Origin: Aquibium carbonis
GTDB taxonomy: Bacteria; Pseudomonadota; Alphaproteobacteria; Rhizobiales; Rhizobiaceae
DNA length: 64,000 nucleotides
NCBI RefSeq assembly: GCF_003970795.1
Contig: NZ_RWKW01000090.1
Location: forward strand, 30,304-94,303
Direction of reading: 5' to 3'
The notes beneath the pieces were generated by a model that was given only the letters and a program-made list of their open reading frames with translations, did not search any database and was not told the origin of the DNA. Position numbers and translations under genes: made by a program. Every line of letters begins with the position of its first letter. Position 1 is the stretch's first letter. Positions 56,740-64,000 of the stretch are shown here, piece after piece.

Positions 56740-57327
56740 GTGCGTGTCCTCGTCGTCTACTGCCATCCCGTCCCCGAAAGCTTCTGTGCCGCCGTCCGTG
56801 ACGAAACACTCGCCGCGCTGATCGCGGCGGGCCACGAGACGCGGCTTCTCGACCTCTATGCCATGGGCTTCGATCCGGTGATGGGAACCGAGGAGCGGCG
56901 TACCTATAACGACCATGCCCCGACCGATCCGGCGCTCGAGCCCCATATCGAAGCGCTGCGCTGGGCCGAGGGTCTCGTCTTCGTCTATCCGACCTGGTGG
57001 TATGGCCTGCCGGCGATGATGAAGGGCTGGCTGGACCGGGTCTGGGCGATCGACATCGTCTTCCAGCTACCCAAGGATGGCGGTCGCATCCGACCGCTGA
57101 TGACCCACATCCGCAAGGTGGCGGTGGTGACGACCTGCGGCGCTTCCTTCGTCTGGTCGCATCTCATGGGCCATCCCGGCCGCCGCACCGTGCTGCGCGG
57201 CATCCGGGCGCTGTGCGGCTGGCGTTGCCGCACGCTCTTCCTGGCGCATTACCGCATGGATGCCTCCACGCCCGCTTCCCGCGCGGCCTATCTCGCGAAG
57301 GTTCGCGCGAAGCTCTCCGTATTTTAG
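56740..57327 (+). CDS. Flavodoxin-fold NAD(P)H:quinone reductase 2
   Basis: 195 residues, a paralogue of the preceding gene with CHPVPESFCAAVRDE, YPTWWYGLPAMMKGWLDRV and VTTCGASFVW. A GTG start, 9 bases after the upstream stop, is used with AGAAG upstream. A tandem pair of such reductases at the end of the module may regenerate or detoxify quinoid products; this is inference. Confidence 0.85.
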   Translation: MRVLVVYCHPVPESFCAAVRDETLAALIAAGHETRLLDLYAMGFDPVMGTEERRTYNDHAPTDPALEPHIEALRWAEGLVFVYPTWWYGLPAMMKGWLDRVWAIDIVFQLPKDGGRIRPLMTHIRKVAVVTTCGASFVWSHLMGHPGRRTVLRGIRALCGWRCRTLFLAHYRMDASTPASRAAYLAKVRAKLSVF

Positions 57328-57498
57328 GCGCAATCTGGGGATTGCCTGCCGCTGGGTTACCCGGGCCGTGGTCGCAACGGCCCGGCAATGGGCGAACGGC
57401 CGTATCCGCGGCCGGCATGTCGACCGACTGTGGAGCATGTCACAGTCCCGCGACATGCCCGGGCCTAGGATCGGCCGCCGGGCTTTGGAGGATTTCGG

Positions 57499-60400
57499 AT
57501 GCGCATGTTTCGTTTCGTTGCGGTCGCGCTCGCGGCCATGATCATGCATGCGTCGCCGGGCCTCGCCCAGGACGCCCGGCAGATCGTCACCTCCGCCGAC
57601 GGCGACTATTTCGGCTTCGACCTGCGGACGGAACAGAACGTCACGCTCGAACAGTGCAAGGCGGTCTGCCTCGGCGATCCTGCCTGCCGCGCCTTCACCT
57701 ACAACACCCGCGCCAGCTGGTGCTTCCTGAAGTCCGATTACCACGTTCTGAACCCCTTCCCCGGCGCGGTGGCCGGCAAGGTGGTCAACCCGACCGGCGA
57801 AGCCGACCTCGGCGCGCCACCCGCCCTCTCCTTCGTCGCGGGCTATGTCCTGTCCGAAGCCCGGCGCACGCGCGACGAGACGCTGGCACGGGCCGATGCC
57901 GGCGGCGCCGGTCTTGCCGCGCTGACAGAAGCCGCCCGCATGGCGATGGCCAACAACGACCCGCGCGCGGCGATGCTGAACTACACCAATGCCCTGTCCA
58001 TCCTGCCCGACGACACCCGCCTGTGGACTGGCCTCGCGGACGCGGCCATCGCGGTACGGCCGGGCGGCGGGGAGAGCGGCTTCAACTTCCAGCGCGTCAC
58101 GACCGGCGCCGCCGTCAACGGCTACCTCCTGTCGCGCACCGCGAGCGAGCGGGCCGCGGCGCTGAACGCGCTGGCCGTCGGACTGGAACGGCGCTCGATG
58201 TTCCGCCCGGCCATCACCGCCTACGAGAAGAGCCTCGAACTCGTCTCGTCGCCTGTGATCCAGGCGCTCTATGCCGACCTGAAGCGGCGCAGGGGCTTTC
58301 GCGTCGTCGATCACCGCGTGGATTCCGACAGCGCCAGCCCGCGCGTCTGTGTCCAGTTTTCCGAGGATCTGGTGAAGGCCGGCATCGACTATGCCTCCTT
58401 CGTCACCGTCGACAACGCGCCCCTCACCGCCATCGAGCGTGGCGAGCGCGAACTGTGCGTGGAGGGCCTCGTGCATGGCGGACGCTATCGCATCGTCGTG
58501 CGCCCCGGCCTGCCTTCGGCCATCGGCGAAGTGATCGGCGAGCCCGTCGCGCTCGACATCTACATCCGCGACCGCTCGCCCTCGCTGCGCTTCACCGGCG
58601 AGAACTTCATCCTGCCCAACAGCGCCCGGCGCGGCATCCCCGTCGTCTCGGTCAACACCGACAGGGCGCAGATCGCGATCCACCGGATCGGCGACCGGTC
58701 GCTGTCGCGGCTCCTGACCGAATCGCAGTTCCTGCGCCAGCTCGACCGCTACGAGATCGGCCGCCTGGCCGACGATCTAGGCGCGCCGGTGTTCGAGGGC
58801 ACTCTGGAGATCACGCCCGAACTGAACAAGGAGATCGTCACCGCCTTTCCGGTCGACGAAGCGCTTCCCGAGCGGGCGCCGGGCATCTACGTGATGACGG
58901 CCGTTCCGGACGACGACCGCAGCGACGACTGGTCGGCGCGCGCCACGCAGTGGTTCCTGGTCTCCGACATCGGCCTCGTGACCTTTGCCGGCGAAGACGG
59001 GCTGTCGGTCTTTGCCCGCTCGCTCGACACCGCCAGGCCCAAGCCCGAGCTATCGCTGACGCTGGTTGCGCGCAACAACGAGGTGCTCGGCACCGCCACC
59101 ACCGATGCCGACGGACGCGCCCGCTTCGACGCCGGGCTGATCCGCGGCAATGGCGGCATGGCACCGGCCGTGATCATGGCCAGCGAAGGGACGGCGGATT
59201 TCGTGTTCCTCGACATGACGCGGGCTGGTTTCGACCTGTCCGATCGCGGCGTCGAGGGCCGCGCTTCGCCCGGCGCAATGGACGTCTATGCCTGGACCGA
59301 GCGCGGCATCTACCGTGCCGGCGAGACGGTGCATGCCTCGGCGCTGAACCGTGATCCGCGAGCGGACGCCGTGGACAACCTGCCGCTGACCTTCATCTTC
59401 CAGCGCCCCGACGGCGTGGAGGACAGCCGCGTCGTTTCGTCCGGTGCCGAACTCGGTGGCCATGCCGTGGAGCTCGCGCTCGCCTCGACGGCCATGCGCG
59501 GCACCTGGTCCCTGCGCATCCACGCCGATCCGAAGGCCGCGCCGATCGCCCAGAAGAGTTTTCTGGTCGAGGACTTCGTGCCCGACCGGATCGAGTTCGA
59601 CCTCGTGAGCGGCGCCACCGAAGTGGCGGTCGGCGAGGCCGCGACGTTGTCGGTGGACGGACGCTATCTCTATGGCGCGCCGGCCGAAGGCCTTGGGCTG
59701 GAAGGCCAGGTCCGGGTCGGCCGCGCCCGAACGCGCACTTCGCATCCGGGCTACGTCTTCGGACTTGCCGACGAGGAGGACGTGGAGGACGCCCGCATCA
59801 CGCTGGAGGACCTGCCGCGCACCGATGCCGACGGCAAGGCGAGCTTCGACGTCACGATCGACGCGGTGCCCTCGACCACGCAGTTCCTGCGCGCGACGGT
59901 CTCGGTGCGGATGGTGGAAGGCGGCGGCCGGGCCGTCGAGCGGTCGGTCGACATCGACGTGACCCCACAGACGGCCATGCTCGGCCTGAAGCCGGAATTC
60001 GACGGCTCTGTGCCAGAGGGAGGAACGGCGGCCTTCCGTGTGCTGGCGGTCGACCCCACCGGCGAGCGCATCGACCTGAAGGGCCTGGGCTGGACGCTGA
60101 AGAAGCTCGACCGGCACTACCAATGGTATCGCAGCGGCAATTCCTGGAGCTACGAACCCATCACCACGACGAGCCTGATCCAGGACGGCACTGTCGACGC
60201 CTCGGCGACGTCGGAGCCGCAGATATCGGTCCCCGTGAGCTGGGGTCGCTACCGGCTGGAAATCGAGACGGCCGACGCCGACGGGCCGGCGACCAGCATC
60301 GACTTCGAGGCCGGCTGGTATGTCGAGGCTACGTCGACCGAGACGCCGGACGCGCTGGAAGTGGCCTTCGACAAGGACGCCTATGCGGTGGGCGAAACGG

Positions 60401-62961
60401 CCAGGCTGAACATCGCGCCGCGTTTTGCCGGCGAGGCGCTGATCACCATCGGCGCCGAGAGTGTGCTGTCGTCCTTCACGGCGACCGTGCCGGAGGGCGG
60501 CGCCACGATCGACATTCCGGTGACCGATGACTTCGGAGCCGGCGCCTACGTGATGGCGACGCTGTTCCGGCCCGGCGAGGCGCAGGAATCCCGTCTGCCG
60601 ATGCGCGCGATCGGGCTCAAATGGCTGAAGGTCGATCCCGGCCAGCGCAAGCTCGTCGTGGCGATCGAGGCGCCGGCCCGCATCGAGCCGCGCCAGGCGT
60701 TGACGCTCCCCGTCTCCGTCGGTGGACTGGCGCCAGGCGAGGAAGCCTATGTGACGGTCGCCGCCGTCGACGTCGGCATCCTCAACCTGACACGCTACGA
60801 GGCGCCGGACCCGACCGCCTGGTATTTCGGCCAGCGCATGCTGGGTCTGGAGATGCGCGACGTCTACGGCTGGCTGATCGACGGCTCGCAGGGCGCCTTC
60901 GGGCGGCTCAGGACCGGCGGCGACGGCGGCGCGATGGGACCGGAGGGCAATCCGCCGACCGAAAAGCTCGTCGCCTTCTTCTCCGGCATCGTGCGGGTGG
61001 ACGACGAAGGCCGCGCCAGCGTCGCCTTCGACATCCCCCAGTTCAACGGCACGGTCCGCGTCATGGCGGTCGCCTGGTCGAAGGACGGCACCGGCAATGC
61101 TTCGGCCGACGTGATCGTGCGCGACCCGGTGGTCGTGACAACGAGCCTGCCGCGCTTCATGGCGCCCGGCGACCAGGCCCGGCTCCTGGTCGAGATCGCC
61201 AACACCGACGGCCCGGCCGGCGAATACCGCCTGGCGCTCACCACCGGCGGCTCGCTCCTGCCGACCGAGGGCGGCGTGCCGGCGACGGTGACGTTGCCGG
61301 CCGGCGGAAAGACCAGCCTGACGTTGCCGCTGACGGCCGACGTGCCGGGCACCGGCGAGGTGCTGGTGGCGCTCACCCATGCAGGCGGGCTCACCGTCAA
61401 CCGCACCGCAACCCTCTCCGTTCGCCCCGGCGCCATGCCGGTGACGACGCGGCGGACGGTGACACTCGCGGCCGAAGGCGGCAGCCTGCGGCTCGACGGC
61501 GAACTTTTCGCCGGGTCGCTGCCGCAAGGCGCCTCCGTCGCGCTCAACGTCTCGCGCATGAGCGCCTTCGACGTTCCCGCCCTGCTGATGTCGCTCGACC
61601 GCTATCCCTATGGCTGCGCCGAGCAGACGACCAGCCGTGCGCTGCCACTTCTTTATGTCAGCGAATTGTCGAAGGCGGCCGGCCTCGACGAGGATCCGGC
61701 GGTACGCCAGCGCATCGAGGACGCGATCATACGGGTTCTGTCCTACCAGTCCTCGTCCGGCAGCTTCGGCCTCTGGCGGCCGAGCTCCGGCGACCTGTGG
61801 CTCGACGCCTATGTCACCGACTTCCTGACCCGGGCCCGCGAACAGGGATACCCGGTGCCGGAACAGGCGATGAGCCAGGCGCTGATGAACCTGCAGAACG
61901 CGCTCGCCTACAACACCGACATCGCCTCTCGCGGCAACGAGATCGCCTATGCGCTCTACGTGCTGTCGCGCAACCGCAAGGCCTCGGCCGCCGACCTGCG
62001 CTACTATTCCGACACGCAGATCGAGGCCTTCGCCAGCCCGATGGCCCGCGCCCAGCTGGCCGCCAGCCTGGCGCTCTATGGCGACGCCGTGCGCTCCGAG
62101 GCGGCCTTTGGCTCCGCCTTCCGGCTCGCCGAGGGCGAACCTGTCGGTTACACCAGCCGCTCGGACTATGGCTCGACGCTGCGCGACGGCGCGGCCATGC
62201 TGGCGCTGGCGGCCGAAAGCCGTCCCGCGCCCGCGCTCATCCCGAAGATGATCGACTACGTTGCCGACGTCCGCCGTCAGTTCCGCTGGACCAGCACGCA
62301 GGACGAAGCCTGGATGCTGCTCGCCGCCCGCGCGATCCAGGAGACGAGCGACGACATCCGCCTCGAAGTCGACGGCGCGGCGCACCAGGGCGCTTTCGCC
62401 CGACGTCTGGACGGTATGGAGGTGACGGTTTCGCCGATGACCATCGTCAACCGGGGGCCGGAACCGGTCGATGCGATCCTGACGGTCTCGGCTGCACCCG
62501 AACAGCCGCTGCCGGCCGGCGGCGAGGGTTTTTCGATCGAGCGCGCCTACTACACGCTCGACGGGGAGCCGGCGAACGTCTTCGATGCGAGGCAGAACGA
62601 GCGCTATGTGGTGGTGCTCAAGGTTCGGGAGTTCAACGACTGGCCGTCGCGGCTCCTCGTATCCGACCTGCTGCCGGCGGGGTTCGAGATCGACAATCCG
62701 CGTCTGATCGACACCGCGGCGCTATCGAACTTCGACTGGCTGCCCCAACCCGACGCCGTTCACACCGAGTTCCGTGACGACCGCTTCATCGCGGCCTTCG
62801 ACCGGCCTGGCGGAAGCGACCGAGACATCACACTCGCCTATGTGGTTCGCGCGGTGACGCCGGGCGTCTACACACATCCGGCGGCCACCGTCGAGGACAT
62901 GTACCGTCCGCAGTTGTCGGCCCGTACCGCCAGTGGGCTGATGGAGGTGCGGGGCGAGTGA
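57499..62961 (+). CDS. Bacterial alpha-2-macroglobulin with N-terminal PAN-like domain
   Basis: 1820 residues. A Sec signal peptide (cleavage near GLAQ) is followed by a PAN/Apple-like domain with Cys53, 57, 63 and 75. A helical region comes next, then the MG domains and the thioester domain. The thioester motif CAEQ (Cys1373) is intact within YPYGCAEQTTSR, so this is a thioester-active form. It traps proteases in the periplasm and works with PbpC, encoded next. GGAGG lies 7 bases before the ATG. A GTP-free, very long single frame confirms integrity. Confidence 0.95.
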   Translation: MRMFRFVAVALAAMIMHASPGLAQDARQIVTSADGDYFGFDLRTEQNVTLEQCKAVCLGDPACRAFTYNTRASWCFLKSDYHVLNPFPGAVAGKVVNPTGEADLGAPPALSFVAGYVLSEARRTRDETLARADAGGAGLAALTEAARMAMANNDPRAAMLNYTNALSILPDDTRLWTGLADAAIAVRPGGGESGFNFQRVTTGAAVNGYLLSRTASERAAALNALAVGLERRSMFRPAITAYEKSLELVSSPVIQALYADLKRRRGFRVVDHRVDSDSASPRVCVQFSEDLVKAGIDYASFVTVDNAPLTAIERGERELCVEGLVHGGRYRIVVRPGLPSAIGEVIGEPVALDIYIRDRSPSLRFTGENFILPNSARRGIPVVSVNTDRAQIAIHRIGDRSLSRLLTESQFLRQLDRYEIGRLADDLGAPVFEGTLEITPELNKEIVTAFPVDEALPERAPGIYVMTAVPDDDRSDDWSARATQWFLVSDIGLVTFAGEDGLSVFARSLDTARPKPELSLTLVARNNEVLGTATTDADGRARFDAGLIRGNGGMAPAVIMASEGTADFVFLDMTRAGFDLSDRGVEGRASPGAMDVYAWTERGIYRAGETVHASALNRDPRADAVDNLPLTFIFQRPDGVEDSRVVSSGAELGGHAVELALASTAMRGTWSLRIHADPKAAPIAQKSFLVEDFVPDRIEFDLVSGATEVAVGEAATLSVDGRYLYGAPAEGLGLEGQVRVGRARTRTSHPGYVFGLADEEDVEDARITLEDLPRTDADGKASFDVTIDAVPSTTQFLRATVSVRMVEGGGRAVERSVDIDVTPQTAMLGLKPEFDGSVPEGGTAAFRVLAVDPTGERIDLKGLGWTLKKLDRHYQWYRSGNSWSYEPITTTSLIQDGTVDASATSEPQISVPVSWGRYRLEIETADADGPATSIDFEAGWYVEATSTETPDALEVAFDKDAYAVGETARLNIAPRFAGEALITIGAESVLSSFTATVPEGGATIDIPVTDDFGAGAYVMATLFRPGEAQESRLPMRAIGLKWLKVDPGQRKLVVAIEAPARIEPRQALTLPVSVGGLAPGEEAYVTVAAVDVGILNLTRYEAPDPTAWYFGQRMLGLEMRDVYGWLIDGSQGAFGRLRTGGDGGAMGPEGNPPTEKLVAFFSGIVRVDDEGRASVAFDIPQFNGTVRVMAVAWSKDGTGNASADVIVRDPVVVTTSLPRFMAPGDQARLLVEIANTDGPAGEYRLALTTGGSLLPTEGGVPATVTLPAGGKTSLTLPLTADVPGTGEVLVALTHAGGLTVNRTATLSVRPGAMPVTTRRTVTLAAEGGSLRLDGELFAGSLPQGASVALNVSRMSAFDVPALLMSLDRYPYGCAEQTTSRALPLLYVSELSKAAGLDEDPAVRQRIEDAIIRVLSYQSSSGSFGLWRPSSGDLWLDAYVTDFLTRAREQGYPVPEQAMSQALMNLQNALAYNTDIASRGNEIAYALYVLSRNRKASAADLRYYSDTQIEAFASPMARAQLAASLALYGDAVRSEAAFGSAFRLAEGEPVGYTSRSDYGSTLRDGAAMLALAAESRPAPALIPKMIDYVADVRRQFRWTSTQDEAWMLLAARAIQETSDDIRLEVDGAAHQGAFARRLDGMEVTVSPMTIVNRGPEPVDAILTVSAAPEQPLPAGGEGFSIERAYYTLDGEPANVFDARQNERYVVVLKVREFNDWPSRLLVSDLLPAGFEIDNPRLIDTAALSNFDWLPQPDAVHTEFRDDRFIAAFDRPGGSDRDITLAYVVRAVTPGVYTHPAATVEDMYRPQLSARTASGLMEVRGE

Positions 62962-63065
62962 GCGGCGCATCCGGCAGATAACCATGATGGATCATGGCGA
63001 AGAGGCCTTTCAGGCCGGCTCGATCCCCGGTTCCGCATCTGGCTTGGATGGCGCGGGACACCCAC

Positions 63066-63095
63066 CCCTTATCCCTCCCCACAAGGGGGAGGGGG
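63066..63095 (+). repeat. G/C-rich short palindromic repeat, copy 1 of inverted pair
   Basis: CTTATCCCTCCCCACAAGGG then GGAGGGGG, a hairpin of the same family as 27559-27582. With 63150-63182 it forms an inverted pair flanking about 55 bases upstream of, or within, the pbpC 5' end. Confidence 0.65.
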
Positions 63096-63124
63096 TCGCC
63101 GATGCTGTGCCTGACAATCAGACG

Positions 63125-64000
63125 ATGTCGGCCGGGCTCGGTCTCGGGCGGCCCCGCTCCCCCTTTTGGGGAGGGGTGGGGGCTGGGGGTACTGCCGGCG
63201 GAGGAAGAGGTACAGGCATCTTCGCCCACCGGGCCGCACGCACCCTCCCCCGCCTCGCCCTTGCCGCTCTCTCCCTCCTCGCGCTCTCGGGCGTCACCCT
63301 CTTTGCCCTCGATCGCCTCGATCGCGCCTATCCGCCGCCGCTCGACCGGGCGAGGGATTTCTCCCGCGAGGTCGTCGACCGCAACGGCGCCTTGCTCAGG
63401 GCCTACGCCACCGACGACGGCCGCTGGCGGCTGCCGGTGGACCGGAAGGCGGTCGATCCGCAATTCGTGAGGATGCTGGTGGCCTATGAGGACAAGCGCT
63501 TCCACGACCACCACGGCGTCGACCTGCTGGCGGTCGGCCGCGCCGCCTTCCAGTTCGCCACGCAAGGTCGGATCGTTTCTGGCGGCTCCACCATCACCAT
63601 GCAGCTTGCCCGGCTGATCGAACCACGCGAGGAGCGCAGCCTCTTGTCAAAGGCGCGCCAGGCGCTGCGGGCGCTGCAGATCGAGCGGCGCCTGTCGAAA
63701 GACGAGATCCTGACGCGCTACCTGACGCTGGCGCCCTATGGCGGCAACATCGAGGGCGTGCGCGCGGCAAGCCTCGCCTGGTTCGGACGGGAGCCGAACC
63801 GGCTGACGCTGCCGCAGGCAGCCCTTCTGGTGGCCTTGCCGCAATCGCCCGAGGCGCGGCGCCCCGACCGGAACGCACGAGCCGCGCAGGCCGCACGCGA
63901 CCGCGTCCTGTCGCGCATGGCGCAGGCGGGCGTGATCGTTCCAGGCGAGGTGGAACGCGCCTCCGCCGAGCCGGTGAGCAGCACGCGCCGGCCCATGCCC
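63125..64000 (+). CDS. pbpC: Penicillin-binding protein 1C (PbpC), 5' part
   Basis: Open to the end of the window (292 residues seen). One membrane helix lies near residues 43-60 (ALAALSLLALSGVTLFALD). A GT51 glycosyltransferase domain follows, with MLVAYEDKRFHDHHGVD supplying the catalytic glutamate, SGGSTITMQLAR and APYGGNIEGVRAA. The transpeptidase domain lies beyond the window. The start is uncertain: the ATG at 63125 has no ribosome site and puts a palindromic repeat in the coding region; GTG at 63176 is an alternative. The gene is paired with the alpha-2-macroglobulin gene, as in many Gram-negatives. Confidence 0.88.
   Translation, partial: MSAGLGLGRPRSPFWGGVGAGGTAGGGRGTGIFAHRAARTLPRLALAALSLLALSGVTLFALDRLDRAYPPPLDRARDFSREVVDRNGALLRAYATDDGRWRLPVDRKAVDPQFVRMLVAYEDKRFHDHHGVDLLAVGRAAFQFATQGRIVSGGSTITMQLARLIEPREERSLLSKARQALRALQIERRLSKDEILTRYLTLAPYGGNIEGVRAASLAWFGREPNRLTLPQAALLVALPQSPEARRPDRNARAAQAARDRVLSRMAQAGVIVPGEVERASAEPVSSTRRPMP
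63150..63182 (-). repeat. G/C-rich short palindromic repeat, copy 2 of inverted pair
   Basis: Inverted relative to copy 1, with CTCCCCCTTTTGGGGAGGGG as its core. It lies within the first 20 codons of pbpC if the ATG at 63125 is used. Confidence 0.6.

Noticed and set aside
59050..62385. 1111-codon open frame antisense to the alpha-2-macroglobulin gene
   Set aside because: It is a low-complexity, His/Arg/Ala-rich shadow of a high-GC gene. The sense strand has a full domain structure.

Overview
The window looks like chromosomal DNA of a GC-rich alphaproteobacterium of the order Rhizobiales, most likely a Mesorhizobium/Aminobacter/Phyllobacteriaceae-type soil organism. This rests on base composition, the gene content (paa, pca/pob, reductive pyrimidine degradation, many ABC uptake systems), the NuoE-type alphaproteobacterial domain, and G/C-rich short palindromic repeats of the kind common in Rhizobiales. 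No rRNA, tRNA, CRISPR array, insertion sequence or prophage was seen. The window is a chain of catabolic operons.

Layout. 1-789: 3' end of a GT39-type membrane glycosyltransferase. 806-12634: phenylacetate (paa) region. paaABCDE (ring epoxidase) is divergent from a hotdog thioesterase. A MntA/HepT toxin-antitoxin pair follows, then paaI-paaK-TetR-paaX on the minus strand, divergent from a cytochrome P450 translationally coupled to paaZ. The later beta-oxidation-like genes (paaF, paaG, paaH, paaJ) are not in the window. 12704-16037: chemoreceptor and MFS exporter. 16034-22673: protocatechuate/4-hydroxybenzoate block (pcaB, pcaG, pcaH, pcaC, pcaQ, pobA, AraC regulator). A RelB/RelE-type toxin-antitoxin locus splits pcaG from pcaH; its toxin is frameshifted and its operator is a perfect palindrome. 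22686-24240: desaturase and a cold-shock protein.

24551-39626: a complete reductive pyrimidine catabolism region. It has an ABC importer, dihydropyrimidinase, N-carbamoyl-beta-alanine amidase, omega-amino acid:pyruvate aminotransferase, a RutR-like TetR regulator and PreT/PreA dihydropyrimidine dehydrogenase. Two sites resembling the RutR box lie upstream of the aminotransferase/rutR pair and of preT. A PemK/MazF-like toxin pseudogene and a VapC-like remnant sit in or next to this block. Also here are a NYN-LOTUS protein, an EthD protein and a 31-bp inverted repeat pair.

40274-42387: small cell-wall and secreted genes (lytic transglycosylase lipoprotein, L,D-transpeptidase, two small secreted proteins). 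42645-49315: a peptide-type ABC importer whose double ATPase carries a NuoE-like helix-hairpin-helix tail. 49571-56129: a second possible N-heterocycle/amide module (creatininase family, NMT1-type ABC importer, CodA-like amidohydrolase, FAD oxidase), followed by two flavodoxin-fold quinone reductases. 57499-64000: bacterial alpha-2-macroglobulin with an N-terminal PAN-like domain and an intact thioester motif, then the 5' part of pbpC, which runs off the window.

The most notable points are the ABC ATPase/NuoE-domain fusion, the four toxin-antitoxin loci in different states of decay lying between catabolic genes, the P450 wired into the paa cluster with a promoter-embedded palindrome, and the RutR-box-linked pyrimidine pathway. 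All functions are inferred from sequence reading alone; no database search was run.
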